Source: Butyriboletus loyo (taxonomy: Eukaryota; Basidiomycota; Agaricomycetes; Boletales; Boletaceae). Taken from it: a stretch of DNA of 64,000 bases. The notes under the pieces are model-generated. The model ran no database searches and was not told the DNA's origin. It was given only the letters and a program-made list of their open reading frames with translations. The translations under genes were made by a program, and so were the position numbers. The stretch is from contig JBBPSI010000047.1 of NCBI GenBank assembly GCA_038093515.1, forward strand, positions 1 through 64,000. The letters are read 5' to 3'. Below, piece by piece: positions 27,310-39,980 of the stretch (positions within the stretch are counted from its first letter, which is position 1; each line of letters starts with the position of its first letter).

Positions 27310-28085
27310 ATGGAGAACCAAGGCAATCCTGATGACACTGCATGCTCCCCGTACCCCTTGATTGGTTGCGCCGATAAACCACGGGGAGTCATCATGCTGG
27401 ATTCCCGTTCATCTTCTGTCAACAGCATCACGTCTTCGGTAATATCCGCCCAGCCAAATCCTCATCATCCCAGATTGCCAAGTAGCGCCGCTTGGGTCGA
27501 CACGATTTAAGCCGAGTGCCAATCCAAGTGACTTCCCTCGAAAAAAAAGGTCGACGCCCTATGCAGTACCAACGTACACACTCTTCATCCTCAATGGTGC
27601 CATCTGAAAGGTCGATTTCCTCTGGCTCTTCCAACGCTTCCCTGCCACCGAACCTCGTTGCGCTTCCTTCCATGACGCACTCGCTCGCCGCACTTCCAAC
27701 CATGTCCTCGCTGCCTCATGACATGATGCACTATAATGCAGCGGCTCACAGTAGAGCGAGAGTGAGTTTCCTTCATCCACACCCGTTCGCGCACTGACCT
27801 TCCTCTCAGATGGAGTACGCAATGCAGAAACAAAGGCAACAGGGACCTGTACACGCCGCACTCAACGTAAGTCTCGCCTTTGTGCCCGTGGTGTGTCATA
27901 CACTGACCGTATTCTCAAAGGCGTATGACGTGCGGCGCTCGCCCAGTCCAGCACTGGCCGAGGACTCCCAGATCACAGTTCGAAGACAGCAAAATGCAAG
28001 ACAAACCAGTGTATGTTTGGTCATCTCGTTTAACCTCGCGAAGTCTGACAATCCACACCGTTGCTAGTCACGCGACCGCAGATGA
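27310..28085 (+). CDS. Small Ser-rich hypothetical protein, five exons
   Basis: Built from five short exons, all joined in phase 0: ATG 27310 to I-T-S-S; an exon of about 280 nt with R-T-H-S-S-S-S-M-V-P-S-E-R-S-I-S-S-G-S-S-N-A-S-L; M-E-Y-A-M-Q-K-Q-R-Q-Q-G-P-V-H-A-A-L-N; A-Y-D-V-R-R-S-P-S-P-A-L-A-E-D-S-Q-I-T-V-R; and a last exon of five codons, S-R-D-R-R-stop (28068-28085). Each junction has GT..AG borders, which is hard to get by chance and is the main support. No known domain; probably disordered, with several S-P sites. Further 5' exons are possible. Confidence 0.55.
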
Positions 28086-30033
28086 ACGCTCTGTTGCAAG
28101 CCCCACTAACCACATCCGCATTGAGCGCATTCATTGGAGAAGATGTGTAATATATTATATCTCAGCAGGGCTAATTTTGGGCTTTCCATTTGGAGATAAG
28201 TTATACCACCTACTCGCACCGCTTTCTTCTACCAAAAGTACCAGCTATGCCACAGTACATGATACTTAAATTTTAACTAGATTTAAACATTTTTCTCTAT
28301 CTATATTACTGCCACTTTCATCTTAGAATGACAGTGTGTTTTTGGCTAGGTTAAATGAACGATGCCACTGATATCTAACACGCCCGTTGATGGACACGTT
28401 CGCATGGCCTGCCAGGACGGAATCGTGTACAAAGGAAGCACTAAGCCGATCGCTGTGGCGCGAGATCTCAGCGAACTCCACAGTGCCTGATGAATCATAA
28501 AAGGCTGAAGTCCACGCTGCGGAAGAAGCACGAAACAGACGATCCTGTGGAGGCTAGGTTGCACGAGGAGTGGTGCGGGAGTAATGCCGCAACCAACGAG
28601 TGGTTACATGGAACGGCGTCCGCGTGACAGGACATTGTGATTTCAGGAACACGGGTGGAAACATATTGGGGTCCCAACTGCGTGTGGGGTAAATCTCCGA
28701 AGCTCGTACATGCACGATAGAGGGCGCAGCAAGTCTATGGCGTAGCGCCACATAAGACACATTTGATGTGTGGTGAACTAGAACCTACGTGCTGAACATG
28801 CACATATGGAGCAGAAGCGGTCAGTAAAATTGCAAAATCGCATGCTGTGGCAAGCGGGTTGGAGGGAAAAGAAGACGATACACATGATCCTACGTACGCA
28901 TGCAATCAGGTTTGCCTTTCAGTTCGGAAGGAACTTGTAGAGATGACTATGGAGAGGAAAGAAGCATGGTGACTCGCGTCGAAGCGGAACAAGCGTGGCA
29001 CAGGAGACGGTGGCAGGATACATCATTGCTGTCCAGTGCAAGGAAAGGTGCTGTGAATAACACCGTGCACTTTGATTGATTTGGGTAGCTCTCGTGTTTG
29101 ACCTGTGCAGTGAGAGCCCACGGAAATAGGTATGCCTGAATAAAGGCAAATGAGTTTGTCGAGGCGTCCTCGGATCAAGTGAGTGCTAAAGGAGTTGACC
29201 GTCCCTGTGGGACATTTCTGAAGGGATGTAGAAGATCATGTATCATTGTACCACCACGAGACATCGATCCTGAAAGAGCACGATGACCGCGTTTCGAGCT
29301 ATGCTCATTCCAGCACACTTCCCATGGTCAGGTCAATCGTCCCGAGGTGCGACGGACACAAGTCGCGTGCGGATTTAGAGAGAGTTGATTGCCCACGAGG
29401 TATCGATGTGGCATTCCATCCGAAAATGGTGAGACGTCTCCAGATCAAAGTCCCGTGAACGATCCAGGACATTTGAAACTGATGTCATTGATGGCGAGGG
29501 TGCTGAGTGAGTTTGCCGGCGATTCAACCAATCCCTGAGCCCTACAATCATCTGAATCGATGGTATCAATGGTATCGCAGAAATCGCCACTCACGCAATG
29601 CACAAAAAGGCCTCCTTGGCTCAAGTTGCTGCATGAACTGACCCAAGCTGATATTGGTCGTGGCCTATCTTCAGTTAGCTACCGAAGGGCGGACGAGTCT
29701 GGAATTTGAAGGCAACAGCTCATGGAACTCAATGGTGACGCCGTTTCGCTCGTATTATCGACTCGACGGTATGTGTCGAAACGTGCACCACATGGTGAAA
29801 AAATTACATCTCGGCCCACTATCCGAATTGGCTGAATTAGGCAAATGGTTGTTTGGCAACGGCCTTTGAAATAAACAAACACCTGCCAGAAATGGCTGCC
29901 TCCAACCCCGTCCGTATGAGCTGGCAGACTTCGATAACCCTTGGCCGTGCATGTCACGAACATTCACAGAGGGTGTGATCATCTGATTCTGACTTACTTT
30001 GATACCGTTGCCTCTCGTTTTCCGTTGTCTGCT
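28086..30033. other. Intergenic region of about 1.9 kb
   Basis: No supported gene. Short frames on both strands lack domains and splice partners. The region just before 30034 may hold an unrecognised first exon of the WDR7 homologue, because the first WD unit of that protein looks incomplete. Confidence 0.5.
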
Positions 30034-33000
30034 ATGCTTGTGCCATTGTCGCTTCCGAATTGTCTGCACCTGAAAGCACAACAAGGCTCTCAGACAAACG
30101 CGACAGAACAGAGTTTCATCGATGAACAATGTTCCAGCATAGTCGCTTGGCGCTCAGACAAATCCTCGGGGTCTCCCGGAGTCGCGGTTGGAGGAGAGTT
30201 CGGTTCGGTATATCTCTTCGGAACCCCTCTACCTGGTGAGTCCCCCTCGAAAAATAGCCCTCCATCACTGTCTCGCACACGCTTTCCTACGCCGATTACG
30301 ACCGCGTATTCCGGACCTCGTGCTTCTTCCCTACCCTCCTCTCCAAAGTCACATTCCCGTCGACACTCGGGCTACCTGCAGTCCCCTTCATCTCTCTCGT
30401 TGAATCAAGCCCTCATCAAGCCATCTGCCCGCTCTCGTGTGGTTTCTGGAGTATCTCGCGAACAAGTGCAGGCGTCGAGGAGTTTTGTTGACCACGAAGA
30501 CGAGTCCGAGCGGCTCAAAGATTTGCTGAAGTGTAGCGCGGTCAACAGACCAACACGCGAGCGGAGCATCGTGGATACGTTGCTACCCAGTTTTGAGAAA
30601 GGAGTGGTTATCGAGCGAACGTCACCACTTCCTTCCCCATTCCTCTCAGCCTCCGCCCTCATGCCGGTTAGTCCGGGATCAAGCAAGGACCGCGATGACC
30701 CAAAATCTCTTCTATCCGCAACGAATTCGCCAGTATTTACTCCTGGGGTGCTCTCTTCTCCTCCTCCCTCTCCTCTTTTCCCTATCCCTACCCTGAACGA
30801 CAAGCCCGAGAAAGAGTCCGTTACGTTAATCGCTCACATATTGCCGCCTCGCTTTGGTGTTGCCCACGGAGTTGCCGATCTTATTGTTCCAGAAGGGTCA
30901 GATTTATTGGTGTCCCTGCAGGAGTCAGGGTATGCTTGCAAATTCATGGAACGAAGAAAGTTACTCATATATCCTTTAGCCACTTGTCTGTATTTGACAT
31001 ACATGACGGTATATGCATTGCAACTGCTCGGTGTCGAAAGGCTGCCCAGTCACAGAATGATACATCATGTTGGACGCGGTTGAGGTCAGTTCAGATCGAG
31101 GAAGTAAGTATTTAGTATGACTGTCTCGTGTTCATCCTTAAATACTTTCCACAGAAGGCCAATCTTATCTTGGCTTGTGCCACATATCGACGTCCATATT
31201 CCGAGATTTTTGGTCTTCCTGACTCACCTGACGAGATTGCAGGAAAGTATGCGCGTTATTCATTGTTTGAACTCCGCGTCGGGGATCCCTACAACGTCCA
31301 CCCTACATGGCTTGAACCGTTGGGCGACTGGCAGGTTGATGGTTTCTCCGAGGCTTCCGACATAGTGCGTAACGAAGTAGACAGTACGTCTTTTCGCCAT
31401 CCGGCATCGCGTCTCTCCCATTCTCCTCGCAGGCTCGTTATCTTTTGTTTACATCAATAGCGAGTACCATGTGATCTCCAGGCCATTTTCTGTTGTCACT
31501 GGCTTCGAAGTCCGCGCGCGTGCAGGTTCTGTCGCGTCTTCCTCCGCGAACTCGGTTGACGAGCCTAAGACCTTGACGATACCCAACCCGTTCAAAGCTC
31601 TTAGCAGCAAAAGCACTGATAATATTGTAACCAGAGACTCGGATAGAATGACGCCCGGGTGTCACGCTCCTCCCAACACAGACTTTTCGCGTCTTTGCTT
31701 TGGTCAAGAACAGGATGTTGGGGAAACTGTATTTTCGACCACACCTCGGCTAGGAGGGTTGTGTAGTCGATATGTCGTTGCAAGAGATGGAGTACTGGGA
31801 CTTGCGTGGACAAATACTGAGGTTATGGTGTGTTCGGGATCACATGCTGTGTAGATCCTAACTGATTGCTTTGTTTGCAGATCTTTCAGTTTCGAACCGA
31901 TGGAAGGGCGTTTGATCGTTTGTCCACGCAAGTCCGACCAGAAACCATTGGCAAGATTGTGGAGGTGCAATTCGTCGACAGCCAGACGGTTGTGGTTTTG
32001 GGGGTTAGCTTTGCCGTCATGCTACGATGTATGCAACACTCACTCCGTGTAGCAGAGCGCCGCCCAGTGGTACAAATTAATCCCCGTGGACGCCAATAGG
32101 GACCAAAGTGATTCAGAAAATGCCAGGTTGCAGTAGGTCTTTTTGTCATTGCGTTGTACCCAAATGAACTTTGTGATATTTAGGCCAATGCACACCCAAT
32201 CGATCTCCCTGGGGACGCCTAGAGCAGTCTCTATTATCAGTACCACGAGTGAGGTCGTCACACTCCGTCATACATACGAGGGCCGCAAGGAGGTATCCCT
32301 GTTCTCACCATTGGAATCACAAGATCGGGTATATCATAGACTTTGGCGTTCACAACTGGCGACTGCCTCTCCCCAAGAGATTGATGTCACTCTGACTGCA
32401 GTACTTCCCCTGGAAATCAACTCGCTTATATTTGGTTACTGTGGGTTTGCCGTCCTTCTCTGCCAACCTCGTCTGATGTTTATTCTTCCAGGTGATGGCC
32501 GCCTCCGGCGCACCTCCTTTTCAGCATTAGCAGTGATCCCCTCAAAGTCACCCTTAGAGTCACCCCCTCCCTCATCTTCCATGCAACCAATCGAGGCTCC
32601 ACAGTTTCAAAATACTTCCAATATTCCCATACCTGCGTCTATCTCCTCGTTACACCTCATTCGCAACGAACGAACAGGGGATCGCTTTATCATTGGAGGA
32701 TCAGGCGATGGTGGCATCGCTGTATGGACACTACAGTACGAATACAGCCGTCTTTGAGGCTGGAGGACTCATTCATATCTCGATCAGGGACCTCAAACTC
32801 TGTGCAAGTTTCGTCCAGTTTGTAGTCCCATTGCAGTACGTTGTTCAAGTGCGACAGCAAGAAGAACACGCAGGTCCACTATGCGGATGTGCGTTGTGCA
32901 TCTCCATGGATGGCACGATCGTAGTCATTGCAGTGGACGGGTTTGAACTGTATGTCTGTCTTGACCGTCGTCTTGTTCGATTGCACGACCCCTTGGCCTA

Positions 33001-35463
33001 GGTTGTATGTTTTACCGGGTGCATCGTCACCTCTATCAAGCATTCATTATGGTGGCGGCGAGGAACATGATTTGCTCATGTTACTCTACGTTGACGGTTC
33101 CGCGAGACTGTGGGACATCAAGATGGGTGAGTTTCGGCGTGCAATGGACACTGAAAAGGCTAGAGACGCCCTTAGTACTCCGGGTTGGTTCGAGCTGTGA
33201 GTCTGTTGCACACTCGCCGTTAGTGAAACAAATTCCTGACGTTTTTCGTAGACCAATCGACGGTAGAGATACGCACATATATCCGTCGATATCAACCCTT
33301 GCCAACGCGTCTGCCACTGTGGATTCGAGTAAGTCATTAGTTTCGAATGCGAAATGACCCTATCTCAACCTTGTTCGCCAGTGTGCACGTTCACAATTGC
33401 ACTGGAGCGCTTCATGAAGCTGGCCGCCGTGGATGCGAAAGCGTCTGGCAACACCCCCGTCTCATCCGTCACCCACTCCTCGCCTTTGACGCATCTCCGC
33501 ACTCTACTATCGATCATGTTGACCTCTGGACTGAGTCCGGATATCGATGAAATGTGTGAAACCAAGTTGGGTATCGCTTTCAACACCGGCGGCGTTGGAC
33601 ACGTCTCGTGAGTCCCATTCTGCACCCTGTACACGAGCCCGTGTGTTGAGACCCCGCAGCAGTCAAGCGACGACCCTATACAACTACCAAAACGTCAGGA
33701 ACGCGTGGTGTATATCTGGTGTCGTTTCTGCCTCGCGCGCAATCGCTGTCATTGCGATTCTCAAGACGATGTCACTTTACGAGGGTATATTGGTGTCTAT
33801 ACGGGTATCCTAATGCCTTACTGAACTTGATCGGTTTGTCGATAGACATCAGCAACGACTGTCAGACTGTGATGACGTTTTATGCCACCTCGCTTCCTTC
33901 TGTCGTCGGACCTCATTTCAAAGCACCGGATGTCATTTATCTGGCTCGACAATGGTTAGATACGTCGAGTATGCCCCTCCCTTGTGTGTGCGGCATCGCA
34001 GTGCGCTGATGCTTGAGTACAGACGATTTGCGCCACGCGGCAAGGATCCTATTTGATACGGGCATAGTGAAGCTTTCCGACGAGGAAAGCGCTTCGCTGG
34101 TGGACGCTTGGCAACATCACCGTCAGTAACCATGCTGTCTGTTCTTCTTGTCATACTGACTTGACCCCCCCAAGTGCCGTGTCTACGGCCTTCTGCCGAT
34201 CAAGACTCGAAGCAATCTGGGCTCGCGCTGTTTATTTGCGGCTACATGGCCGTTGAGAAATACAGCCTCCTTTCGACGAGGTGCGTGCCCTGCCCGTCCC
34301 TTCTCGCTCAGTGCGTCGACACTCCATCCAGTGCCCTTGTCGACATTTCCAAATCGATTTCACTATACTTGCAGGACGACACCTCGAACCACCGCACCCT
34401 TGTCGTTGACCTCTGCGCCAAAGGTTTCCACATCTGGCAGCACTACGTCGATAGCATGGCCCTCTTGCGCGCGCTCTTTGCGCTCGCGACCAACATGCGC
34501 AAGGAGCACATTTCTGTCCAAAACGTCGGTCCGCAGGCGCGTTCTGCAGTGTTGCAAATCGCGATGCAGCATACAGTGCTGTTTATGACGGTGTTGACGT
34601 TAGACATCTTGAATCCGAGGTCGGTGGCGGAGCGGAAGAGCGTAATGCAGTTGGTGGCGTTTATGATACGCAAGGTAGGTTTGGGCTTGCATTTGCGCGC
34701 GGATGTTTTGCTGACAAGATGGCGATCAGCGACCCCTGATACTATACCCGAACCTACCGCGGTTGATGGAGGCGGTGGTCAAGTCTCTTGATCCCAACTC
34801 GACATCGAGCCGAGATGCCGTGCTCGACACCGCGACCGAAATCATCGGACACGTCGTCAGAACGTACGTGCCCCCTTCCCCATGTCCATGTCCACTCCTC
34901 TCTCTTTTCTTTCCACCCACCCACGCACAATCTAACCCTAACTTTCCCCGTTGCACAGCTTCCCCACCGTCGACTTTCACACTTCAACTCAACGTCTCGT
35001 CGTCGGTACGGCCGAAGGCGCGTTCATCATGTACGACCTCAAATCGGCCACGCAGCTCTACGTCCTCGAGGGCCACACCCACCGCCCAACTGCATGCACG
35101 TTCTCCCCCGACGGCCGACGGCTGGTGACCATCTCGCTCGAAGAGGGCGTGGTCAGAGTATGGAAGGTCGGCGCGAGTTTCGCGAGCGCGTTGTTGCATC
35201 CTGGGCGGCCGCCGAGACAGGGCGAGATGGGGTCGCGGCCGTACAAGACGTTTCCATTCAATGTTGGGGAGGAGGGTGAGTGTGATCGTTTTGTTGTCTT
35301 TCGATCGTTTATGAATATTGGGTCGCTGAAACACGTTTTTTCCCTCTTCTCTTCAGCCAAGATGACGATCGCGGAAACGCTCGAGTATGTGCGGTTCGAG
35401 TGGTCGTCCGATCGTAGTGTACGTCTACATATACGGGAAAGCACGCTGTCCTTTAGCGCATAA
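30034..35463 (+). CDS. WDR7 / rabconnectin-3-beta homologue (WD40, V-ATPase regulator)
   Basis: A protein of about 1,350 residues in many exons. WDR7 binds DMXL (rabconnectin-3-alpha) and helps assemble the vacuolar H+-ATPase. N-terminal WD strands (V-G-G-E-F-G-S-V-Y-L-F-G) are interrupted by a Ser/Pro-rich insertion (30240-30780). Conserved pieces follow: H-L-S-V-F-D-I-H-D-G, I-L-A-C-A-T-Y-R-R-P-Y-S-E-I-F-G-L, I-I-G-G-S-G-D-G-G-I-A-V-W-T-L-Q, L-Y-V-D-G-S-A-R-L-W-D. A helical middle region is next, then the C-terminal propeller L-V-V-G-T-A-E-G-A-F-I-M-Y-D-L and E-E-G-V-V-R-V-W-K-V. The last exon, A-E-T-L-E-Y-V-R-F-E-W-S-S-D-R-S-V and onward, aligns in style with the end of animal WDR7. Splicing was checked at 31040-31090 and 31990-32230. 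The start is provisional. Confidence 0.85.
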
Positions 35464-36789
35464 GGTCATACGCTTGACGAAAATCCAAAAATGCGTTGAT
35501 CTCTGTATCTCGCTTATTCCCGATTCCCCTAAGGCAGATGGTTCGTCGGACGACAGTTCCAAGGAACGGACAGGGAAGAGTTTTGTTTACGATACTGCGA
35601 CGAAGCTAGTAATAAGATGTAGAACGGACGCAAGTATGGTTTGCATTGTCACGGGTGAACCAATCGGACCCTCGATCCAGACAAGACATGATCTGCCCCT
35701 TCCTGGACTGCCCGCGTCTGGTTTGAAAAAGCCGTTGCAGCAGCCGACGCTTGACAGCAACGGTGATGCTCAGGATCGAGGCGAATTCCCAATCGAGGGC
35801 AAAGCCAATCCCAAAACCCGACCGCTGCGTCTACCTGGTTTCGTCGTGAATGCCGAAGCAGGCGAGGTCATCAAAGGTGGTGTGGGAACTATGGAGCGTC
35901 AAGACGAGGAGTGAGAGAGGCGATATACGATCATGCATACCTCGAAGAGGTGTGTGGATATTCGCTATTTCGACTTCCTTGACGCAGAAGCCCGTTGTGA
36001 CCGCGCCTGATATTGTGCGGGAATAAGGGCTCGTGTGATTTGTCGAGCAAACATGACGATGGTGAATGGGTGACGACCTGTTCGGCTGCGCATATGGTTG
36101 TTCGTAAGTATTCGTTGGCAGGTTTTTCATGACGCGATGCTTCTGTGAAGGAACGCCTCCTCGTTGGAAACGCAGCCAAGGGTCTCAGATGGAGCGTGTG
36201 CACACTGGTCATATCAAGGATGGGCGATGCGTATACAAATCGAAGAAGGCAGCTTGTTCCGTTGACACACAGAGTCTCCATTCTCTGCTACGCTGCGTCG
36301 CTGATGGTGACGTCCAGGATGGCCGGTGCGTACGGACAAGACGAAGCTGCGCTGATGCTGACCATTGGACAAGAGCATTCCCCGCTCACCGAAATCAGCG
36401 TCGGTAATTTGACAAATACAGTGATATTCACAGCGAACATCTCTTGAGCCGCGATTCGAGTGTGGTAAGTAGAAGACGAGAAACAAGTGGCAACAATGGC
36501 GAGAGCGGGTGATGTTTGCTGTCTCGCCGTCTCGAAGGATGGCAGGGATGATGATCGACGGCCCGCCTCGTTGGACGGTACGGTATGACGAACGCGGTGA
36601 TTTACGGATCGTGGGTGACCGTTCGCAGTGTATGACTGATGAAAGCACACATAGCCAGGACGACGGCCGTCGTTATTGATCCTGGTCACCACAGTAGGCA
36701 GATGGATCGCAGAGTCGTCACACTGTCGGACAACGGTACAGCTCGTCAACGAGTGGTCGGTCCACTTCGCCACGATAGTTGTGTGACCA
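35464..36789. other. Intergenic region
   Basis: Directly after the WDR7 stop. An open plus-strand frame ends at 35914, but it overlaps the last WDR7 exon and has no domain. Farther on, to about 36700, there are short frames on both strands. WD40-like remnants become recognisable only from about 36790. Confidence 0.45.
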
Positions 36790-39445
36790 CAGCGAAACAC
36801 GCCGCAAGGTGATCGAATCACAACAGTCACCAAAGTTCGAATCTATGACAGCAAGGCTGGCCGCTTGCTCGTCCATGGCAAAATACGTGCTAGTAGTGCC
36901 GTTGCTCAACACTGGTCTTGTCTGGTCAAATAATCAGTTCTTTTGTTATAAAATCAGGCAAGTCGAAGCATCCACTGGCTCAACACTCTCAGAGTGGCCT
37001 GTTCCCGACACCGAAGGGTTCTCGTTTGTCGTGCGGAAGATTTATCGCATACTCGACAAAACGCGTCGTCTCATTTTGGGACTCCAACACGCTCCAACCG
37101 CACTCCCGGCAGATGACCGGTTCCTCGCAACCGGTGGAGACCATGGGAAGTATCACTGTAAGCATCGTGTGTTATTGAGTTACGGCGTATCTAATATCTT
37201 GACTGTCAATCCCCCTTGCCTTGATCGCATGTTCTCAGGGATTCGATAGTCCCATTGTCTCATCTACATCCAACATTCCTGGAATCAGAGATTTATATCA
37301 ACAACGCTACCCTCGACTCGTGGAACCACGATCAACTCGCGAACGCGGATGCATTATTGACACAAGTAATCACTGATTCTCCAAATCCGAGTCATCATAT
37401 ACTTGCTAGTCGAGCCCTCGCGCGAGCTCGTCAACGAGACTGGAATACAGCGATCATCGATGCTGAAAAGGTATGGCCGCTTGGCACTCACATACATCGA
37501 CGCTGACATTCATTTGCAACAAGTCCATCAAAATATAGCCCTCCGTCATTTGCTACATTGCAAAGAGTGTAACACTTGTCGGAAACGGGAAAAGATACAA
37601 AGGGTATCGGGCGCGCGACATCGCGTTTGAGCTCTTCTATGAAACTTATGTTGATTTTCTCCTTCTCAAGGTGTGTACCCCATCCAGTCATCTTGGTTTC
37701 CCCAGTTCATATTGCTTAGGCTATCATCATCTTTATGGTTGAGAGGAACGACGATGCGATATCCCACTCAGATGACCTCATCCCTACAATTGCCTTCAGT
37801 TCAATATGCTATGTGGTCCAGGCGCGTGCATGACATACTAACGCACAGCAACGTTACCACTGATATTTCCAGCAGGCATATATATACCTTCTCCCTGGCA
37901 ACTCGCACATGGAAAGTAACAACTATAACTAGGCGCGGTACAAATGTTCGAGCACGCACGAAAGCGAATGCGACACCACGCAAGTCGACAACTTTTCGTC
38001 ATCTCACTAGTAAGCTTCGTTTCGACAATCCTGAGATGTATCGAATTTGTTTACCGCCTTTCACAGATATATGGATGGACGTTTGCTGATCTCGACGTCA
38101 CGATTCGGCAGCGTCTTTGTGAATCCCTATATGTATCCCACCCACGACAAGCTGCGAATGTTTTGCAAGATCGTACGCGATGCTGGGTTGCGTTGGGCGC
38201 GGAGTGCCAACACGTGCTGTATCAACAATGCGGATCATCTTGTGCTCCAGGAAGCCCTGTTTGCCATGTTCAAGTGGTACCAGAGTTCTACCGTGACGAT
38301 TGTCCTCCTCCGTGGTGTTCGGTCTCCGTCGCAGCGCGGCGAACTTGTGAGGAGTATATGAACACTCGTGCCTGGACATTGCAGGAATATCATTCCTCCA
38401 AGGTGGTCCTATTCTACAATGAAGACTGGACACTGGACATGAACCTGGACATTCCCAACCACAAGGAGTCGCTGGAGATCATTTCGGAGATACTTGTGTC
38501 TCGGCACGAGTATTTATGGCACTCCGACTGGGCCTAGATGACATAGGGAAAAAGTTGTCTAGCTTCAGCACGACAGACAACCGTTGTCGAGGATGCAGCA
38601 TGCTCGTTACTTGGGATATTTCTGTCCCGATGCCGATTGTATATGATGAGGCACTCGGGCGCCTCTTGGCACAGCTACTCTGGAGCTCGGGAGACACGAG
38701 TACCCCTGCGTGGACTGGGAGCTTCGACCTACCAATATCTCTGCGTTCAGCCAGTTTCCAACAACACACATTCTGCCGAGCACTGAACCTGCCGAAATGG
38801 ACAGAATCACTGCTGGGTTGCGTGCTTCAGTCAACCTCACCTTGGTCATGAAACTGCACGACCGCCTTAATGAGCTTCCGTGCCTCACATTCAAACTCAG
38901 ATATGTATCGGTGTCAAGACCTGCGTTTCGTGCGAAGGCGGACGCTCTCGGGACTATAGAAGTCCGGACTACAGATTTCTCGATTGTTATCTGTGATTCT
39001 TGTTCATCCCTGGATTGACTTCCTGCTTGACCGACATACCGTTGGAAGTATCACGGAAGCAATTCCCAAGGACAATACAAACGAGCAGTCTTCCTCGCTG
39101 GATCATTTCCTTCTGGCTCTGCCAACACCACATTGGTGGGCAAGCAGACACGAGCATTGCGCCTCGCTGTTCGCCTCGGTCGGCCGTTTGGTGTACGCCT
39201 CGCTGCATCACCTCAAGACACAGCATCCCTCTTATCCCCTTCATCCGTATCGTTGGAAGGCAAGCACTTCGACTGATCGCTCGACTGAGGTGACCGTTTG
39301 GTACGCTGTTATTCGCGCCGACGCGCCAAAACCTGGCAGAGTACAGGAGGGTGGTTGCGGAGAGTACGATCACTGTCCAGGTAGAAGAGATCACACCAAC
39401 AATATTGAATAAGCTGATAAATGGCGTGCGCACATTGGACGTGCA
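36790..39445 (+). pseudogene. Decayed WD40-TPR-HET gene
   Basis: Remnant of a paralogue of the intact HET gene at 62145-64000. In order: WD40 pieces (V-R-I-Y-D-S-K-A-G-R-L-L, then T-G-S-T-L-S-E-W-P-V-P-D-T, then D-D-R-F-L-A-T-G-G-D-H-G-K), a TPR block (D-S-W-N-H-D-Q-L-A-N-A-D-A-L-L, then R-A-L-A-R-A-R-Q-R-D-W), then the HET region (C-C-I-N-N-A-D-H-L-V-L-Q-E-A, T-R-A-W-T-L-Q-E-Y-H) and its C-terminal part to R-T-L-D-V at about 39440. Lesions: in-frame TAG at 37536-37538 where a Gln codon is expected; a frameshift near 37932; an internal deletion near 38130 that fuses TPR directly to HET; a one-base loss giving TGA at about 38359; a deletion near 38490; and later frame changes. It cannot encode the full protein. 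Confidence 0.88.
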
Positions 39446-39980
39446 TCAGTCTGTAGCGCTCGGCTACACTCGATTGGCATCGGAAACCAGCAACTGTTTT
39501 ACTGATGCTGCTTTAATGACTTTGACCAATTACACGAGACTAGCTCGGACTGTACACGCTTCCACTTGTACCATGTCAGGTCCCTCATCATGAAATATTG
39601 CTCTTGACAACTTGAGCCGATAGTCATCACTCTCAGCTATTCCTTCCACCCGCTATGTGACTCGTACACGGTCTACTGCAGTTTTTTTTGGGTGGGGCGC
39701 CACCAAGGCAGATCCATACAGAACTCGTATTGGATGACAGCAGCGCAATGGTGCAAGAAAGAGTCTGAAAGGCATTCCCTATGAGTCCGAAGTGGAAATT
39801 ATGGGCGTCAGTTGCCTCAGCGACGAACATAGTGCGGTGCTCGTACATTCTCACACCCTTGCCAACGATTACTGTCCGAAACGACACGAGAGGTATGCCT
39901 GCGATTCAAAGGACTAGCTACCTGGAGTGACCTAACATTTGAACAGGATACAATTAATCCACGTCGTTGGCTCTGCCCCA

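Noticed and set aside
35464..35914. Plus-strand open frame after the WDR7 stop
   Set aside because: It overlaps the last WDR7 exon in another frame, has no own start context or domain, and the WDR7 end already matches its family.
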